The translations under genes were made by a program, and so were the position numbers. Positions 55,567 through 64,000 of a stretch of 64,000 nt of DNA are shown in pieces. This DNA is from Salinimicrobium xinjiangense DSM 19287 (GTDB lineage Bacteria > Bacteroidota > Bacteroidia > Flavobacteriales > Flavobacteriaceae): positions 167,232 through 231,231 of the forward strand of contig NZ_KE384055.1 of NCBI RefSeq assembly GCF_000423585.1, read 5' to 3'. The notes under the pieces were generated by a model, which saw nothing but the letters and a program-made list of their open reading frames with translations, was not told the origin of the DNA and did not search any database. The stretch's first letter is position 1. Each line of letters begins with the position of its first letter.

Positions 55567-56916
55567 TTAGAGGCTGTTGTTTTCCGGTAATTCAAATGCA
55601 CCGGCAAGAGCACGGTACAAGCCGATGCGTATTTCCAACTGCTCTTGTTTTCTTTCCAGCAATTCCCTTTCCAGCTGTTGCTGCTGGTCAAGTGCAAGCA
55701 GTACATCAAGATAATTGCTCATTCCATTCAAAAAAGATATTCTTAATTGTCTGCTGGTTTTTTGAGCAAGATCCAGTTGTCTCTCCAGTACAACTAATCT
55801 TTCTGCCTGTTTTCTTTCCCGCAACAGGGAATTTTCCACCTCCTGGAAAGCCAGCAGTACGGTCTGGCCATATTCGTATAATCTCTGATTCTTCACTGCT
55901 CTTGCATGATCAACTTCTGCCGATAACCTGCCGCCGTAAAATAGGGGAGTAAAGAGATTTCCGGCAAGGGTGTACGCCCAGTTTTCGAATAGATTATCAA
56001 AATTACCGGCACGAAACTGGCCTGTGGCTTCAAGAGAGATCACAGGAAATTTGCTTCTCACAGCAAAGGCCATATCCCTGTCGGCTGCCAGGAGGAGGTT
56101 GTAATCGCGTTGTATATCGGGCCGGCGACGGACTAATTCCATGGGAAGACCTGTGGCAGGAGGGGATGGAAGAGGAGGAAGGATTCCCTGCTCAAAATTT
56201 TCAATATTCTGGGGTGGACGTCCTAACAGTATAGCCAATCGGTTTTCAAGAATTCCCAGATCGGTTTCATAAATGATCTTTTGATTGCGGGTACTTTCCA
56301 GAAGCTGTTCCTGTCTAAGAATATCCACGGCTCTTATTTGTCCGCCGGCGAAACGTGCTCTAATTAATTTTACAATGTCTTCATTAGTTTGAATTTGTTC
56401 ATCAATGAGTTCGAGCTGCCGGCGGGCAGTGACCAGTTGATACCAGGTAGTGGCGATCTCGGCAGAGATGGTCATGGCAGCAGCCTGATAATCCCGAAAG
56501 ATGGCATCGGCCGTATATTTTTCAGCCTGAATTCCGGCACGGATACGACCCCAAAGATCAATTTCATATGAAGCAGAAAATCCTGTCCTGTATTCGAAAT
56601 CTTCAGAAAAATCTGTCTGCGCTTTTCGTGACGTTATTCCCGAGAAGACATCCACTTGTGGAAATAAAGAGGAATTTTCCCTTTGCACCCTGGCCAGGGC
56701 CGCATAATAAGCTTCCAGATTTCCGGCAAGAGAGAGATTTTCTTCGAGCCCTTTTTTTACCAGGGAATCCAATACCGGATCATTAAAAGAAGTCCACCAC
56801 TTATCGGGCAGGAGATCTTCTCCCGAATTACTGAAATTTTGCGGTTCTTCTACCGGAATTTCGACGGGGGAAAGCTTTGGAGTACAAGACGGGAAAACGG
56901 TAAATAATAAGATCAC
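55567..56916 (-). CDS. TolC-family outer-membrane efflux factor, lipoprotein-like N-terminus
   Basis: 449 aa from a GTG at 56916. The two TolC repeats are visible: FNDPVLDSLVKKGLEENLSL at the start and ERLVVLERQLDLAQKT near the end. With GTG 56916 the signal MILLFTVFPSC is only 11 residues, too short. The frame stays open upstream for about 50 codons and continues a hydrophobic stretch (HHLFNFFSGVIVILLF), but holds no ATG, GTG or TTG. So either a rare start is used, or the 5' end is altered. It heads the RND operon. Confidence 0.9.
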   Translation of the reverse strand: MILLFTVFPSCTPKLSPVEIPVEEPQNFSNSGEDLLPDKWWTSFNDPVLDSLVKKGLEENLSLAGNLEAYYAALARVQRENSSLFPQVDVFSGITSRKAQTDFSEDFEYRTGFSASYEIDLWGRIRAGIQAEKYTADAIFRDYQAAAMTISAEIATTWYQLVTARRQLELIDEQIQTNEDIVKLIRARFAGGQIRAVDILRQEQLLESTRNQKIIYETDLGILENRLAILLGRPPQNIENFEQGILPPLPSPPATGLPMELVRRRPDIQRDYNLLLAADRDMAFAVRSKFPVISLEATGQFRAGNFDNLFENWAYTLAGNLFTPLFYGGRLSAEVDHARAVKNQRLYEYGQTVLLAFQEVENSLLRERKQAERLVVLERQLDLAQKTSRQLRISFLNGMSNYLDVLLALDQQQQLERELLERKQEQLEIRIGLYRALAGAFELPENNSL

Positions 56917-57224
56917 TATGACCCCTGAAAAAAAATTGAACAGGTGGTGCCGGGAAGCCGGAAATAGAGCTATGACTGAAATTTTATTCAGGTGACTTGT
57001 TGTTTTAATTACACTTTTTCTTTTTAGATTTCTTTCCAGAGCCTTAAAAAAAGAGAGTTTTTTAAAGTTACTGTTTTTTTGGAATTAAGCAACGACCACA
57101 CAGCAGGTCCAAAAACGTCATTTTTGAAGAGGATTATTTTTGCCTTTTGGAAGGCATAAAATGGCTATATGAAACAGGCAGAAATGTTATCTTGCAGCTC
57201 AGAAAAAATCTTTGTTCAGGTTTA
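56917..57224. other. Intergenic region between RND operon and patatin gene
   Basis: 308 bp. Contains open but start-less codons in frame with the outer-membrane-factor gene, a GGTCCAAAAACGTCATTTTTGA palindrome-like motif (57108-57127), and a plus-strand TATTTTTG box with an adjacent palindrome. No gene seen. Confidence 0.5.
57135..57156 (+). promoter_or_regulatory. Putative promoter with palindrome upstream of patatin gene
   Basis: TATTTTTG (57135-57142), an exact TAnnTTTG match, directly followed by TGCCTT-TTGG-AAGGCA (57141-57156), a perfect inverted repeat that could be an operator. About 83 bp before the presumed original ATG at 57225. Confidence 0.5.
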
Positions 57225-58078
57225 ATGAGCAGCTTAAATAATAAGTCATCAAAAATAATTTTCTACAGAACCTTTTTGGCAGGCAATACGATCATAAGGT
57301 AGGTATTAGTCTGAGTGGTGGCAGTGCCCGCGGATATGCGCATGTGGGCGTGTTAAAGGCACTTCATGAACATGGAATTGAACCCACGATCATTTCCGGT
57401 ACCAGTATGGGAGCAGTGGTGGGAGTACTCTATGCTGCCGGATATTCCCCCGGCGGAATAAGAAAGATCCTTATTGAGGAAACCTTTTCCCGAATGACTG
57501 GCTTTTCCTGGAGAAGAACCGGCCTTTATAAGCTGGAAAAAATGAAACTGGCACTGGAAAAGTACATTCCAGAAGATAATTTTTCAGCCTTAAAAAAACC
57601 ATTTTATTTGGGCTTGTCAAATCTCAATGAAGCCTGTGGAGAAATAAAGCAGGAAGGCCCCCTATTTGATTATCTCATTGCCAGCTGTTCGGTCCCCGGG
57701 ATTTTTGCACCCATTGTTCTGGATGAGGTGAATTATGTAGATGGGGGACTCATGTGCAATCTTCCGGCTTCCCCTATTAGAGATAAATGTAAATATCTAA
57801 TTGGCTCCCATGTCAACTTTGCCGGAAAGAAAAAGGTCTTCACCGGGCCCAGGGGGATTCTGGAAAGATCAATAAATCTTGGAATCACCCAGAATGCCAA
57901 ACCCCAGATGGAACTTTGTGACTTTGTCATAGATCCGCCTGAAATGCAAAATTTCTCTCTTTTTGATTTCAGCAGGATTGAAGAAATCATTGAGATTGGT
58001 TACAGCCACACAATTAAAATGATAGAAGCAGGAGAACTTCCTGTAGGGAAATTGAAGACCAGATCGAACAAAGCCTAA
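57225..58078 (+). pseudogene. Patatin-like phospholipase with a 1-nt frameshift at an A run
   Basis: From 57344 (GTG) the frame is open to 58078 and carries the catalytic dyad: GTSMGAVVG (GxSxG) near the start and VDGGLMCN (DGG) near 145. But the essential oxyanion motif, LSGGSARGYAHVG, lies upstream, in frame from 57245, where no start codon exists. Reading from ATG 57225 in the neighbouring frame and adding one A to the run at 57251-57255 gives MSSLNNKSSKNNFLQNLF... continuous with the rest. So one base appears missing. Function if intact: lipid acyl hydrolase. Confidence 0.8.
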
Positions 58079-58134
58079 GCAGCTTCAGGTATTTTTCACC
58101 GGGAGGTTCTTGTAGCCGGTGATTGCCGGTAATT

Positions 58135-59511
58135 TCAGGGACGTGCAATCGCCAGTTCCTGCTCTTTGGTGGTTAGAGAAAAATTTAACCTTGAATTGAT
58201 GTGGCTTCCCACATTTTCTCCCTGTACCGCTCCTTCTTCAATGGCCGATCTATAATGTATTCCGCCATATAGCCTGCTCATTGTCGCTTCCAGGGCGGCA
58301 GCATTGAAAGAATCAAACTTCCTGACGGGTAAACCATAAGCGACTTCTGTAGTGTCTTCAAATTCAAAATCATCCCCGAAGATTGATGTAAGAACCTTTG
58401 CGGCGGCATTTGACACCACCGAATGTCCGCTGGAATATTCCGGAAAGGGCGGAGTCTGCAAGATCGGTTGCCAGTCCTTATCAATATGTTCAGCAATAAG
58501 AGTCTCGGGTCTTATAAGGTTAGACCGGTACTTTTCATCCCAGCAGCTTATAAAAGCATCAAAAATGGCAATTGAAGTTTTGGTGTAGGCGTAAACGGTG
58601 AAATCGAAATCGGCTTCAGATTGTAAAGCCGCTATTTTGCAGATTCCCATCCAATGGGCACCGGGAGTGATCTTTTTTTCGGCAAACATGTAATGGCCTT
58701 TCGTGATAGAAACGTAAGGGTTGCAATCCCAGAACCGGGCAATCTTAATTTCGGGAGAATCATTTCCCTTTGCTCTTATGGTTTTACTTATTAAATAAAC
58801 TTCCTCCAGCTCCTTAAAAAAATCACTGTCTTTATTAAGTGAAAAAGCAGGAGGGGGATTAGGTTTGAACTGCGCGGCAGAATCCAGGACCATTGGTCTT
58901 ATTTTACTCCAATGGGGTTCAATTCCTTTCATATAGCCGGGAGGTGTGGGTTGCCAGCGCTCAGGACTCTCGTCGAAAAAATCATAGTCTGGCATACTCC
59001 GGGTTTCGTGATAATGATCTGCTTCCATCCATTCAATTACAGAGGAAGCCACCTTATCTGCATAGATCTTAGCCCTTTCTAAGCTTTCGGGATTTTGCTG
59101 TTCCCATTTCTGATAAAGGCTGTCCCTGTATTCTCTTATTTCATTATCTGAAAACACGAGCTGCTCTGCCACCTGCAGGTATGCAATAAGCGCAGAAAGC
59201 TCAAGATTGGTACCAGATTCAGATTTAACCGTCGGTGCGAACTCCCTAAAACCGTTTAATTGGGGAGTAAGAGATGCATATTCGCCGGAATTGGAATTTA
59301 AAACCTGGTATGCAGCGATATTCGGATAAACGTATACTCTGCTCGCCTGTGGTGGTGAAAAAATATCATTGACCATAATGGCAGTCACTTTATCCACAGC
59401 GGCATGATATTCTTCGGGAGTTACAGTGATCTCTGTCTTAGGTTCGCAACCCGAAAGGATCAATACAGAAAAACTCCAAAAAATATATTTTAAACCTTTA
59501 TTAATTTTCAT
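58135..59511 (-). CDS. PAP2/vanadium-haloperoxidase-like lipoprotein
   Basis: 458 aa from ATG 59511 (MKINKGLKYIFW; lipoprotein Cys22 in LSGC). PAP2 motifs in order: KYRSNLIRP (K-x6-RP), FPEYSSGHSVV (SGH) and SRLYGGIHYRSAIEEG (SR-x5-H). The Asp expected four residues after the last His is Ala. It fits the haloperoxidase-like lipoprotein group common in Bacteroidota; whether it is a phosphatase or a peroxidase is undecided. It overlaps the VCBS gene by 11 bp, so they are co-translated. Confidence 0.87.
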   Translation of the reverse strand: MKINKGLKYIFWSFSVLILSGCEPKTEITVTPEEYHAAVDKVTAIMVNDIFSPPQASRVYVYPNIAAYQVLNSNSGEYASLTPQLNGFREFAPTVKSESGTNLELSALIAYLQVAEQLVFSDNEIREYRDSLYQKWEQQNPESLERAKIYADKVASSVIEWMEADHYHETRSMPDYDFFDESPERWQPTPPGYMKGIEPHWSKIRPMVLDSAAQFKPNPPPAFSLNKDSDFFKELEEVYLISKTIRAKGNDSPEIKIARFWDCNPYVSITKGHYMFAEKKITPGAHWMGICKIAALQSEADFDFTVYAYTKTSIAIFDAFISCWDEKYRSNLIRPETLIAEHIDKDWQPILQTPPFPEYSSGHSVVSNAAAKVLTSIFGDDFEFEDTTEVAYGLPVRKFDSFNAAALEATMSRLYGGIHYRSAIEEGAVQGENVGSHINSRLNFSLTTKEQELAIARP

Positions 59512-62500
59512 AGCGATACAATTTTGCCGGTGCATCATTATTTATGATCAACAGCAGCTTGTGATCTTTTAGTTCAATTTGCCCGATTGCTCTTACCTCT
59601 TCCTTAAAAGATGCTATTCCCAGATCACTTACCGGTATCGGGGAACCATTATTATTGATGACATAGCCTTTCAAAGCAGAATGTGATCCCTGATAGTTAT
59701 TACTTCTATAGGTATTTCCGGCAACCATTATTCCTTCACTACCATTTAAATTGATTCTACTGAATGTATTTATGGGTGCCAGCTGAAGGGGATAGGAGAA
59801 TCTTACAAAACGGGTGAATTGTCCATTATTGTTTTCTAAATATCCCGAGGATAAAAGATGCACCTCATTCAATTGGGCCTGGCCCAGGGTATAAGGAGTG
59901 AAAATATCTTCCATTGTCTTCATGGCGTAATCGGCATGCTTGACATAACGTTTTTTAATTACCGTAAGCTGACCCGCCAGTTCATCCTTTGAATGTACCG
60001 GATAATATGAGTCGCCTTTTTTGTAAGCCATTACAGTTTCGGTCTTGTTATTTTTATCAAAATCAAGATAATACATTTTTAATGGAGCCTCGGGAGTGGG
60101 TTTGAATTTTGAATTTTCTCCCCAGTTCCCCAACAAAATATCTTCATCTCCGTCACCGTCAATGTCATAAACAGCCACACTTTGCCAGAGGCCATTAAGA
60201 TTAGACGGTACCTCCTGTGATTCAAGACCATTCCCAGTGTTGAAGAATATTTTTGGAGCGTCCCATTCTGTAGCAACAACTAGATCATTTCTCCCATCTC
60301 CATTCAGATCCTTCCATAAGGCATCATTCACTTTTGATTCGAGGCTGAAGTTCTCCAGCTTCGAGAAAATTCCCCGTCCATTATTAACCAGGATATAGGA
60401 GCTAACCGATGATCCAAAGTGTCCGGCTTCTGAAAGGTTCCCTACAAAAAGATCTATGTCACCATCATCATCAAAGTCATTGGCTTTGACTACCGAAGTA
60501 ATGAGCTTATTATCGGGAATGGTATTTTCTGATAGTTCGAAAACTCCATTATTATAAAGGTAGAGCCGGTCCATAAAAAAATCTGATGAATTCTGACTTA
60601 TCCCACTGCCTACGTAAAGATCGGGATCTCCATCCCCGTCTGCATCAAAGAAGACTGCAGTATTATCTTCATACATGCTGTCCTGTTCAAAAGCCGTTAC
60701 GGGAGTCAAAACAAGCTCTTCACCGGTGTTGAGATAAAAGGCGCCTGCATTGCCGGATGAACCTCCTATGAAAATATCTTCAAAACCATTGCCATCTACA
60801 TCGCCTGTTGCCACTGCCGGTCCCAGTGTAGAGACCTTGTAGGGTATTAATTTTTCATTTAGAAAATCATTGTAATTGTCTTCCTGATGGGTGAGTTGAA
60901 GGGTTTCTGTCTTTTTGAAAACCGGCTGAATTTCAGGAGTGGTTTTAAATTTATATTCAGGCAGGCTCTCTTCATAAACTATCTCATGCCGTTGATTGGC
61001 AGCGATATCTTTAAGTACCTGTTCTTTAAGATTTGGCCATATAACAATAACAGAATCTATGGCTGAAGTTTCACCTAGACCAAAATGCAGATCTCCCGAG
61101 ACTGAAGATAAGAATCCTCGGGAATTGTAAAGACTTCGGGTTTGCAACTTGTTATTAGCATATAGATTTACAGTAGTTCCAATTCCATGAAGATTTTTCG
61201 CCCGATAATTCAGTTTAAAGCTGACGAAATCATTTATGCCTTTATTGCTATTCCTGTATATAGAAGCAGGAGCATTCAGATTATTTACTATCAAATCCAG
61301 ATTCCCATCCAGGTCTAGGTCCGCATATACCGCTCCGTTAGAAAGTCCTGCCTCATCGGGGATCCAGGTTCCTGTTTTATTACTGAAAGTTTCAGAATTT
61401 CCTTCATAGATCTTATTAGCCACCTTACCACCTGGCATACTGTCTATGGACCTGTAAAGCCATTTTAGACCCTCATCCTGGTTTCGGCCTTTAAATGCAC
61501 TGGCCACATATTTCCGGAAGTCAAGACTGTTTGGTCGCCGCAGGATCCCATTGGAAATAAATAGATCCTGGTGAGAATCATTATTAAAATCGGCAAATAA
61601 GGCAGCCCAGCTCCAATCTGAATCCGCTACCCCATCCATCAGCGCTTTTTCAGTAAAATGCTTTCCGTTATCATTGTTGATCTGGAGCATATTACGTGCA
61701 AACTGATCTTTGTACCCGAGTTTCTTTAATCTCTGCTGAATGAAATACATGGCGTCATCGCCTTCGGTTTCCTTGAGAATACGTTCGTCCTCAGGAAGCA
61801 TATCCAGCGTGATGAGGTCTGGCAAACCATCTCCATTGATATCCGCAGCATCACTTCCCATCGAAAAATTGCTGATGATACTGAAAGCTTCATCTATCTT
61901 TTCTCTAAAAGTTCCATCCCCGTTGTTGATGTAGTAATAGTCATTCTCGTGGAAATCATTACAGACATAAATGTCGGTCCAGCCATCATTATTATAGTCG
62001 GCAAGACTTGCACTTAGTCCGTAACTGTTGGGACCCCCATAAATGTTTGCAGCTTCACTTACATCTTCAAATTTGCCGTTATTGTTTCTAAGGAGCATGT
62101 CTCCCACCAGGGGTTGACGTTCATTTCTTGAATCTGCAGCACCATAGGAATAAGTCGTGTGTATTGCATGGTTTACAATGTAAACATCCAGGTCATCATC
62201 CTTGTCATAATCGAAAAAATAGGCCTGCGTGGCATAGGATTGGATATCCAGACCATATTCACCTGAAGTCTCTGTGAAAGTTCCGTCAGCATTATTGATA
62301 TATAATTCATTGTGCCCCGTAAAGTCCAGTAAACCAGATACGGCCGAGACATAAATATCCAGCCAGCCGTCGCCATTAATGTCGACCATTGTAGCCCCGG
62401 TTTGCCAGCTGGCTTTCCCGCCCAAATTGGCAACATCGGTCACGTCTTCAAATTGAAAATCACCTTTATTAAGATAGAGCTTATTGGGAACAGAATTTCC

Positions 62501-62758
62501 GACAAAATAAAGATCCGGTAACCCGTCGTTGTTGACATCCCCAACAGCTACACCTGCTCCATTGTAGTAGTAGATATAGTTAATGATTGAATGATCGGCA
62601 TCTTCGGTAATATGGTTTGCAAAGTGCACCATGGAAGAATCTGGAGAAACAGCCTGAAACATATAAGCTTTGTTCAAATCCATTTCTTCCTGAGAAATCT
62701 TTTCTCTTTTACAGGAAATACTACTAAGGCATAGAACAAGAAGAAAAACTAATCTCAT
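59501..62758 (-). CDS. VCBS/FG-GAP repeat protein with ASPIC/UnbV domain (CRTAC1-like), lipoprotein
   Basis: 1085 aa from ATG 62758 (MRLVFLLVLCLSSISCKRE; lipid Cys16). Many FG-GAP/VCBS calcium-binding blades of type DVNNDGLPDLYFVGN, DINGDGWLDIYVS, DYNNDGWTDIYVC along residues 60-450 and 650-900, forming a beta propeller. Between them lies an ASPIC/UnbV-type stretch (SFKLNYRAKNLHGIGTTVNLY). Predicted surface adhesin or scaffold. Together with the haloperoxidase-like partner this pair recurs near SusC/SusD loci in Bacteroidota, but neither is in the window. Confidence 0.9.
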   Translation of the reverse strand: MRLVFLLVLCLSSISCKREKISQEEMDLNKAYMFQAVSPDSSMVHFANHITEDADHSIINYIYYYNGAGVAVGDVNNDGLPDLYFVGNSVPNKLYLNKGDFQFEDVTDVANLGGKASWQTGATMVDINGDGWLDIYVSAVSGLLDFTGHNELYINNADGTFTETSGEYGLDIQSYATQAYFFDYDKDDDLDVYIVNHAIHTTYSYGAADSRNERQPLVGDMLLRNNNGKFEDVSEAANIYGGPNSYGLSASLADYNNDGWTDIYVCNDFHENDYYYINNGDGTFREKIDEAFSIISNFSMGSDAADINGDGLPDLITLDMLPEDERILKETEGDDAMYFIQQRLKKLGYKDQFARNMLQINNDNGKHFTEKALMDGVADSDWSWAALFADFNNDSHQDLFISNGILRRPNSLDFRKYVASAFKGRNQDEGLKWLYRSIDSMPGGKVANKIYEGNSETFSNKTGTWIPDEAGLSNGAVYADLDLDGNLDLIVNNLNAPASIYRNSNKGINDFVSFKLNYRAKNLHGIGTTVNLYANNKLQTRSLYNSRGFLSSVSGDLHFGLGETSAIDSVIVIWPNLKEQVLKDIAANQRHEIVYEESLPEYKFKTTPEIQPVFKKTETLQLTHQEDNYNDFLNEKLIPYKVSTLGPAVATGDVDGNGFEDIFIGGSSGNAGAFYLNTGEELVLTPVTAFEQDSMYEDNTAVFFDADGDGDPDLYVGSGISQNSSDFFMDRLYLYNNGVFELSENTIPDNKLITSVVKANDFDDDGDIDLFVGNLSEAGHFGSSVSSYILVNNGRGIFSKLENFSLESKVNDALWKDLNGDGRNDLVVATEWDAPKIFFNTGNGLESQEVPSNLNGLWQSVAVYDIDGDGDEDILLGNWGENSKFKPTPEAPLKMYYLDFDKNNKTETVMAYKKGDSYYPVHSKDELAGQLTVIKKRYVKHADYAMKTMEDIFTPYTLGQAQLNEVHLLSSGYLENNNGQFTRFVRFSYPLQLAPINTFSRINLNGSEGIMVAGNTYRSNNYQGSHSALKGYVINNNGSPIPVSDLGIASFKEEVRAIGQIELKDHKLLLIINNDAPAKLYRYEN

Positions 62759-62827
62759 AGGAGTAGGGGAATAGGGCACATCAGACATATATTCAGGGTC
62801 ATTCAGAAGCAGACCTTCAGAAACCAA

Positions 62828-63108
62828 TCAATTTATATTCAGGGCTCTAAAATATAAATAATTTGTTAAGAATAACATAAAAATATAATTATGTAGGTAT
62901 TAATATCTCTAATAATTAGAGGTGAAAGAGATAGTGCTGGTGGCATAAAAAGCGTGGATTGCAGAAGTGTGCAGGAGAAGTGAAAAAGGCAGGAATTATT
63001 AATTAGAATGGTGAGTACTAAACAGGGAGCATTATTTGGCAAATAGGGGCAGGTGAAGAGAAGACACCATCAGAGGATTTTCTCTGTCACCCGCCGGTAA
63101 ATATTAAA
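62828..63108. other. AT-rich intergenic region
   Basis: 281 bp between the VCBS gene and a small membrane-protein gene. No gene or clear hairpin. A near-consensus TATATTTT on the minus strand may promote the VCBS-haloperoxidase unit. Confidence 0.4.
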
Positions 63109-63507
63109 TTAAAACCATAATCCGCCTATAATTGCAATGATCATGAGTAGAAGTAAAAACCAGAATAGCAAACCGAAGGCCGCTGTGGTTCTTGCTGCTC
63201 CCGAGGTAATTCTGGTTTTGGTATCGGGTTCGTAATCTACCGTTTTTTCTCTATCCTCTGTAGGAGTGGCCAAAGCAATAAGTAGCCCGATAAAGAAAAC
63301 CCAAAAGACTACAGAAAGCCATCCAAAGCCCCAAAATGCAGGTCCTGCCGGGATAAGCCAAAGTCTTCCGGCCCAGGCGGCTAAAACCAGTATTACAAGA
63401 AAGATCCAAAAGGCATTCCAGGGACCCCTCTTTCTAAATCCGTAGAATAGAGTAGCAGCTATAAAAAAAGCAATAAAAAATCCGATTATAAATTCCAGAA
63501 CTTCCAT
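63109..63507 (-). CDS. Small membrane protein, four predicted helices
   Basis: 132 aa. Hydrophobic helices at about 5-22, 30-48, 55-78 and 108-130; a charged loop TPTEDREKTVDYEPDTKTR lies between the third and fourth. I do not recognise a named family. Stands alone with its own upstream region, next to an IS110 element. Confidence 0.7.
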   Translation of the reverse strand: MEVLEFIIGFFIAFFIAATLFYGFRKRGPWNAFWIFLVILVLAAWAGRLWLIPAGPAFWGFGWLSVVFWVFFIGLLIALATPTEDREKTVDYEPDTKTRITSGAARTTAAFGLLFWFLLLLMIIAIIGGLWF

Positions 63508-63884
63508 ATTAAGAATTTAAATGTTAGACAATCAGCACCCTCAATATAAGACTTTTGTCTCTTAAATAAAAATCTCCTGGAGAAATTGGTGTTTAGCTGT
63601 CCCTCTGAATCTTCTCAGGCTCCCGATGATTTTATAATTATAATTTTCTCACTCCAATTATACTAATTAAAGTAGACAGGTTACCTTAGGTTTGTATTGA
63701 TACTTTTTTAATTAAAAGTAGTATAATTGAAAACCTGTCAGCGATCCAGCGATAGCTTTAGAAACGCACTATCCCGATATTTGGAACTGACAGGTTTTAA
63801 TGAACCAAGACCTGTATAAGATATCAGCCCTGACCTGTTAAGGTTTTTAGGTAAAGGTTCTTCTTTTTTAACTCAATCTAAACT
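63508..63884 (+). ncRNA. Candidate IS110 5' non-coding region with bridge RNA
   Basis: About 375 bp without a gene directly upstream of an IS110-family transposase start. In IS110-group elements this side encodes a structured bridge RNA that pairs with target and donor DNA. Visible structure: a perfect stem AAACCTGTCAG (63731-63741) with CTGACAGGTTT (63787-63797) around a 45-base loop; a near-palindrome at 63701-63720. Exact element end and RNA limits cannot be fixed by eye. Confidence 0.5.
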
Positions 63885-64000
63885 ATGAAATTTAAATCAT
63901 TTATCGGAGTCGATGTTAGCAAATTATCCCTGGATATTTGTTCTATCACAGAAGACGGCGAAATTAAAAATTTTAAAATTGACAACACTTCAAAGAGTTT
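63885..64000 (+). mobile_element. IS110-family transposase, 5' end only
   Basis: The first 38 codons before the right edge: MKFKSFIGVDVSKLSLD then CSITEDGEIKNFKID. The FIGVDVSK start is the DEDD (RuvC-like) first catalytic Asp of IS110/IS1111-family recombinases. The rest, including the Tnp20 serine domain, is outside the window. Long non-coding 5' region fits the IS110 rather than the IS1111 group. Confidence 0.88.

Noticed and set aside
55254..55952. 232-codon plus-strand frame across the efflux adaptor and outer-membrane factor genes
   Set aside because: Cys- and Phe-rich composition typical of an antisense shadow; both minus-strand genes are family-consistent through it.
58135..62758. 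Polysaccharide utilisation locus
   Set aside because: No SusC/SusD pair, glycoside hydrolase or sensor regulator is visible next to the VCBS and PAP2 genes.

Overview
The window is a chromosomal segment of a Bacteroidota bacterium, most likely a marine or salt-tolerant member of the Flavobacteriaceae. Reasons: upstream regions carry the Bacteroidota -7 box TAnnTTTG with no clear Shine-Dalgarno sites; there are many short lipoprotein signals; the proteins include fasciclin, DUF1573, carboxypeptidase-regulatory-like, TonB-receptor, VCBS/ASPIC and DUF1206 families; and a full-length pyruvate carboxylase and a 7-gene trp operon are present. No rRNA, tRNA, CRISPR array or prophage was seen.

Layout. 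1-5.4 kb (minus): a TPR sensor histidine kinase cut by the left edge, gapA and lipA joined by a TAATG overlap, an ECF sigma factor overlapping a family-2 glycosyltransferase, and a small membrane protein. 5.5-11 kb: two fasciclin lipoproteins, murB with a class I aminotransferase, an aspartyl protease with a PDZ domain, and a DUF1573 protein. 11-26 kb: valS; the minus-strand block rsfS-ftsH-LUD-cdsA-psd-ACBP (protein quality control and phospholipid synthesis); birA; pyrE-SRPBCC divergent from a Nudix gene; an M14 peptidase; a TonB-dependent receptor. 26-34 kb: coaD, ddl, PASTA protein-rluD, yaaA, pyruvate carboxylase. 34-36 kb: a uracil-DNA-glycosylase-like gene, a HigBA toxin-antitoxin pair flanked by a duplicated glycosylase tail, and two tiny genes, one a THX-like ribosomal protein. 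36-42.7 kb (minus): trpEGDCFBA headed by a leader peptide with three consecutive Trp codons and an attenuator. 42.8-51 kb: rhodanese, subtilase, Asp/Glu racemase, DUF1206, ankyrin, VWA and mechanosensitive-channel genes. 51-58 kb: an RND efflux operon (outer-membrane factor, adaptor, pump) divergent from a frameshifted patatin gene. 58-63.5 kb: a PAP2/haloperoxidase-like lipoprotein, a VCBS/ASPIC lipoprotein and a small membrane protein. The right edge enters an IS110-family element with its long 5' non-coding region.

Most noteworthy. (1) Several intergenic regions hold short arrays built on many different words but always with a 7-bp period; six of them lie against stop codons, and one 13-unit array runs into the coding sequence of the glycosylase gene and supplies its only possible start codon. 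(2) The HigBA module lies between two copies (67/69 identical) of the 3' end of the glycosylase gene. (3) The trp operon shows classical leader-peptide attenuation architecture. (4) The IS110 upstream region shares two 10-mers with a palindrome at 25.8 kb, which suggests a bridge-RNA and target relationship. (5) Both genes flanking the 56.9-57.3 kb gap have start-codon problems; the patatin one is explained by a single missing A in an A run.
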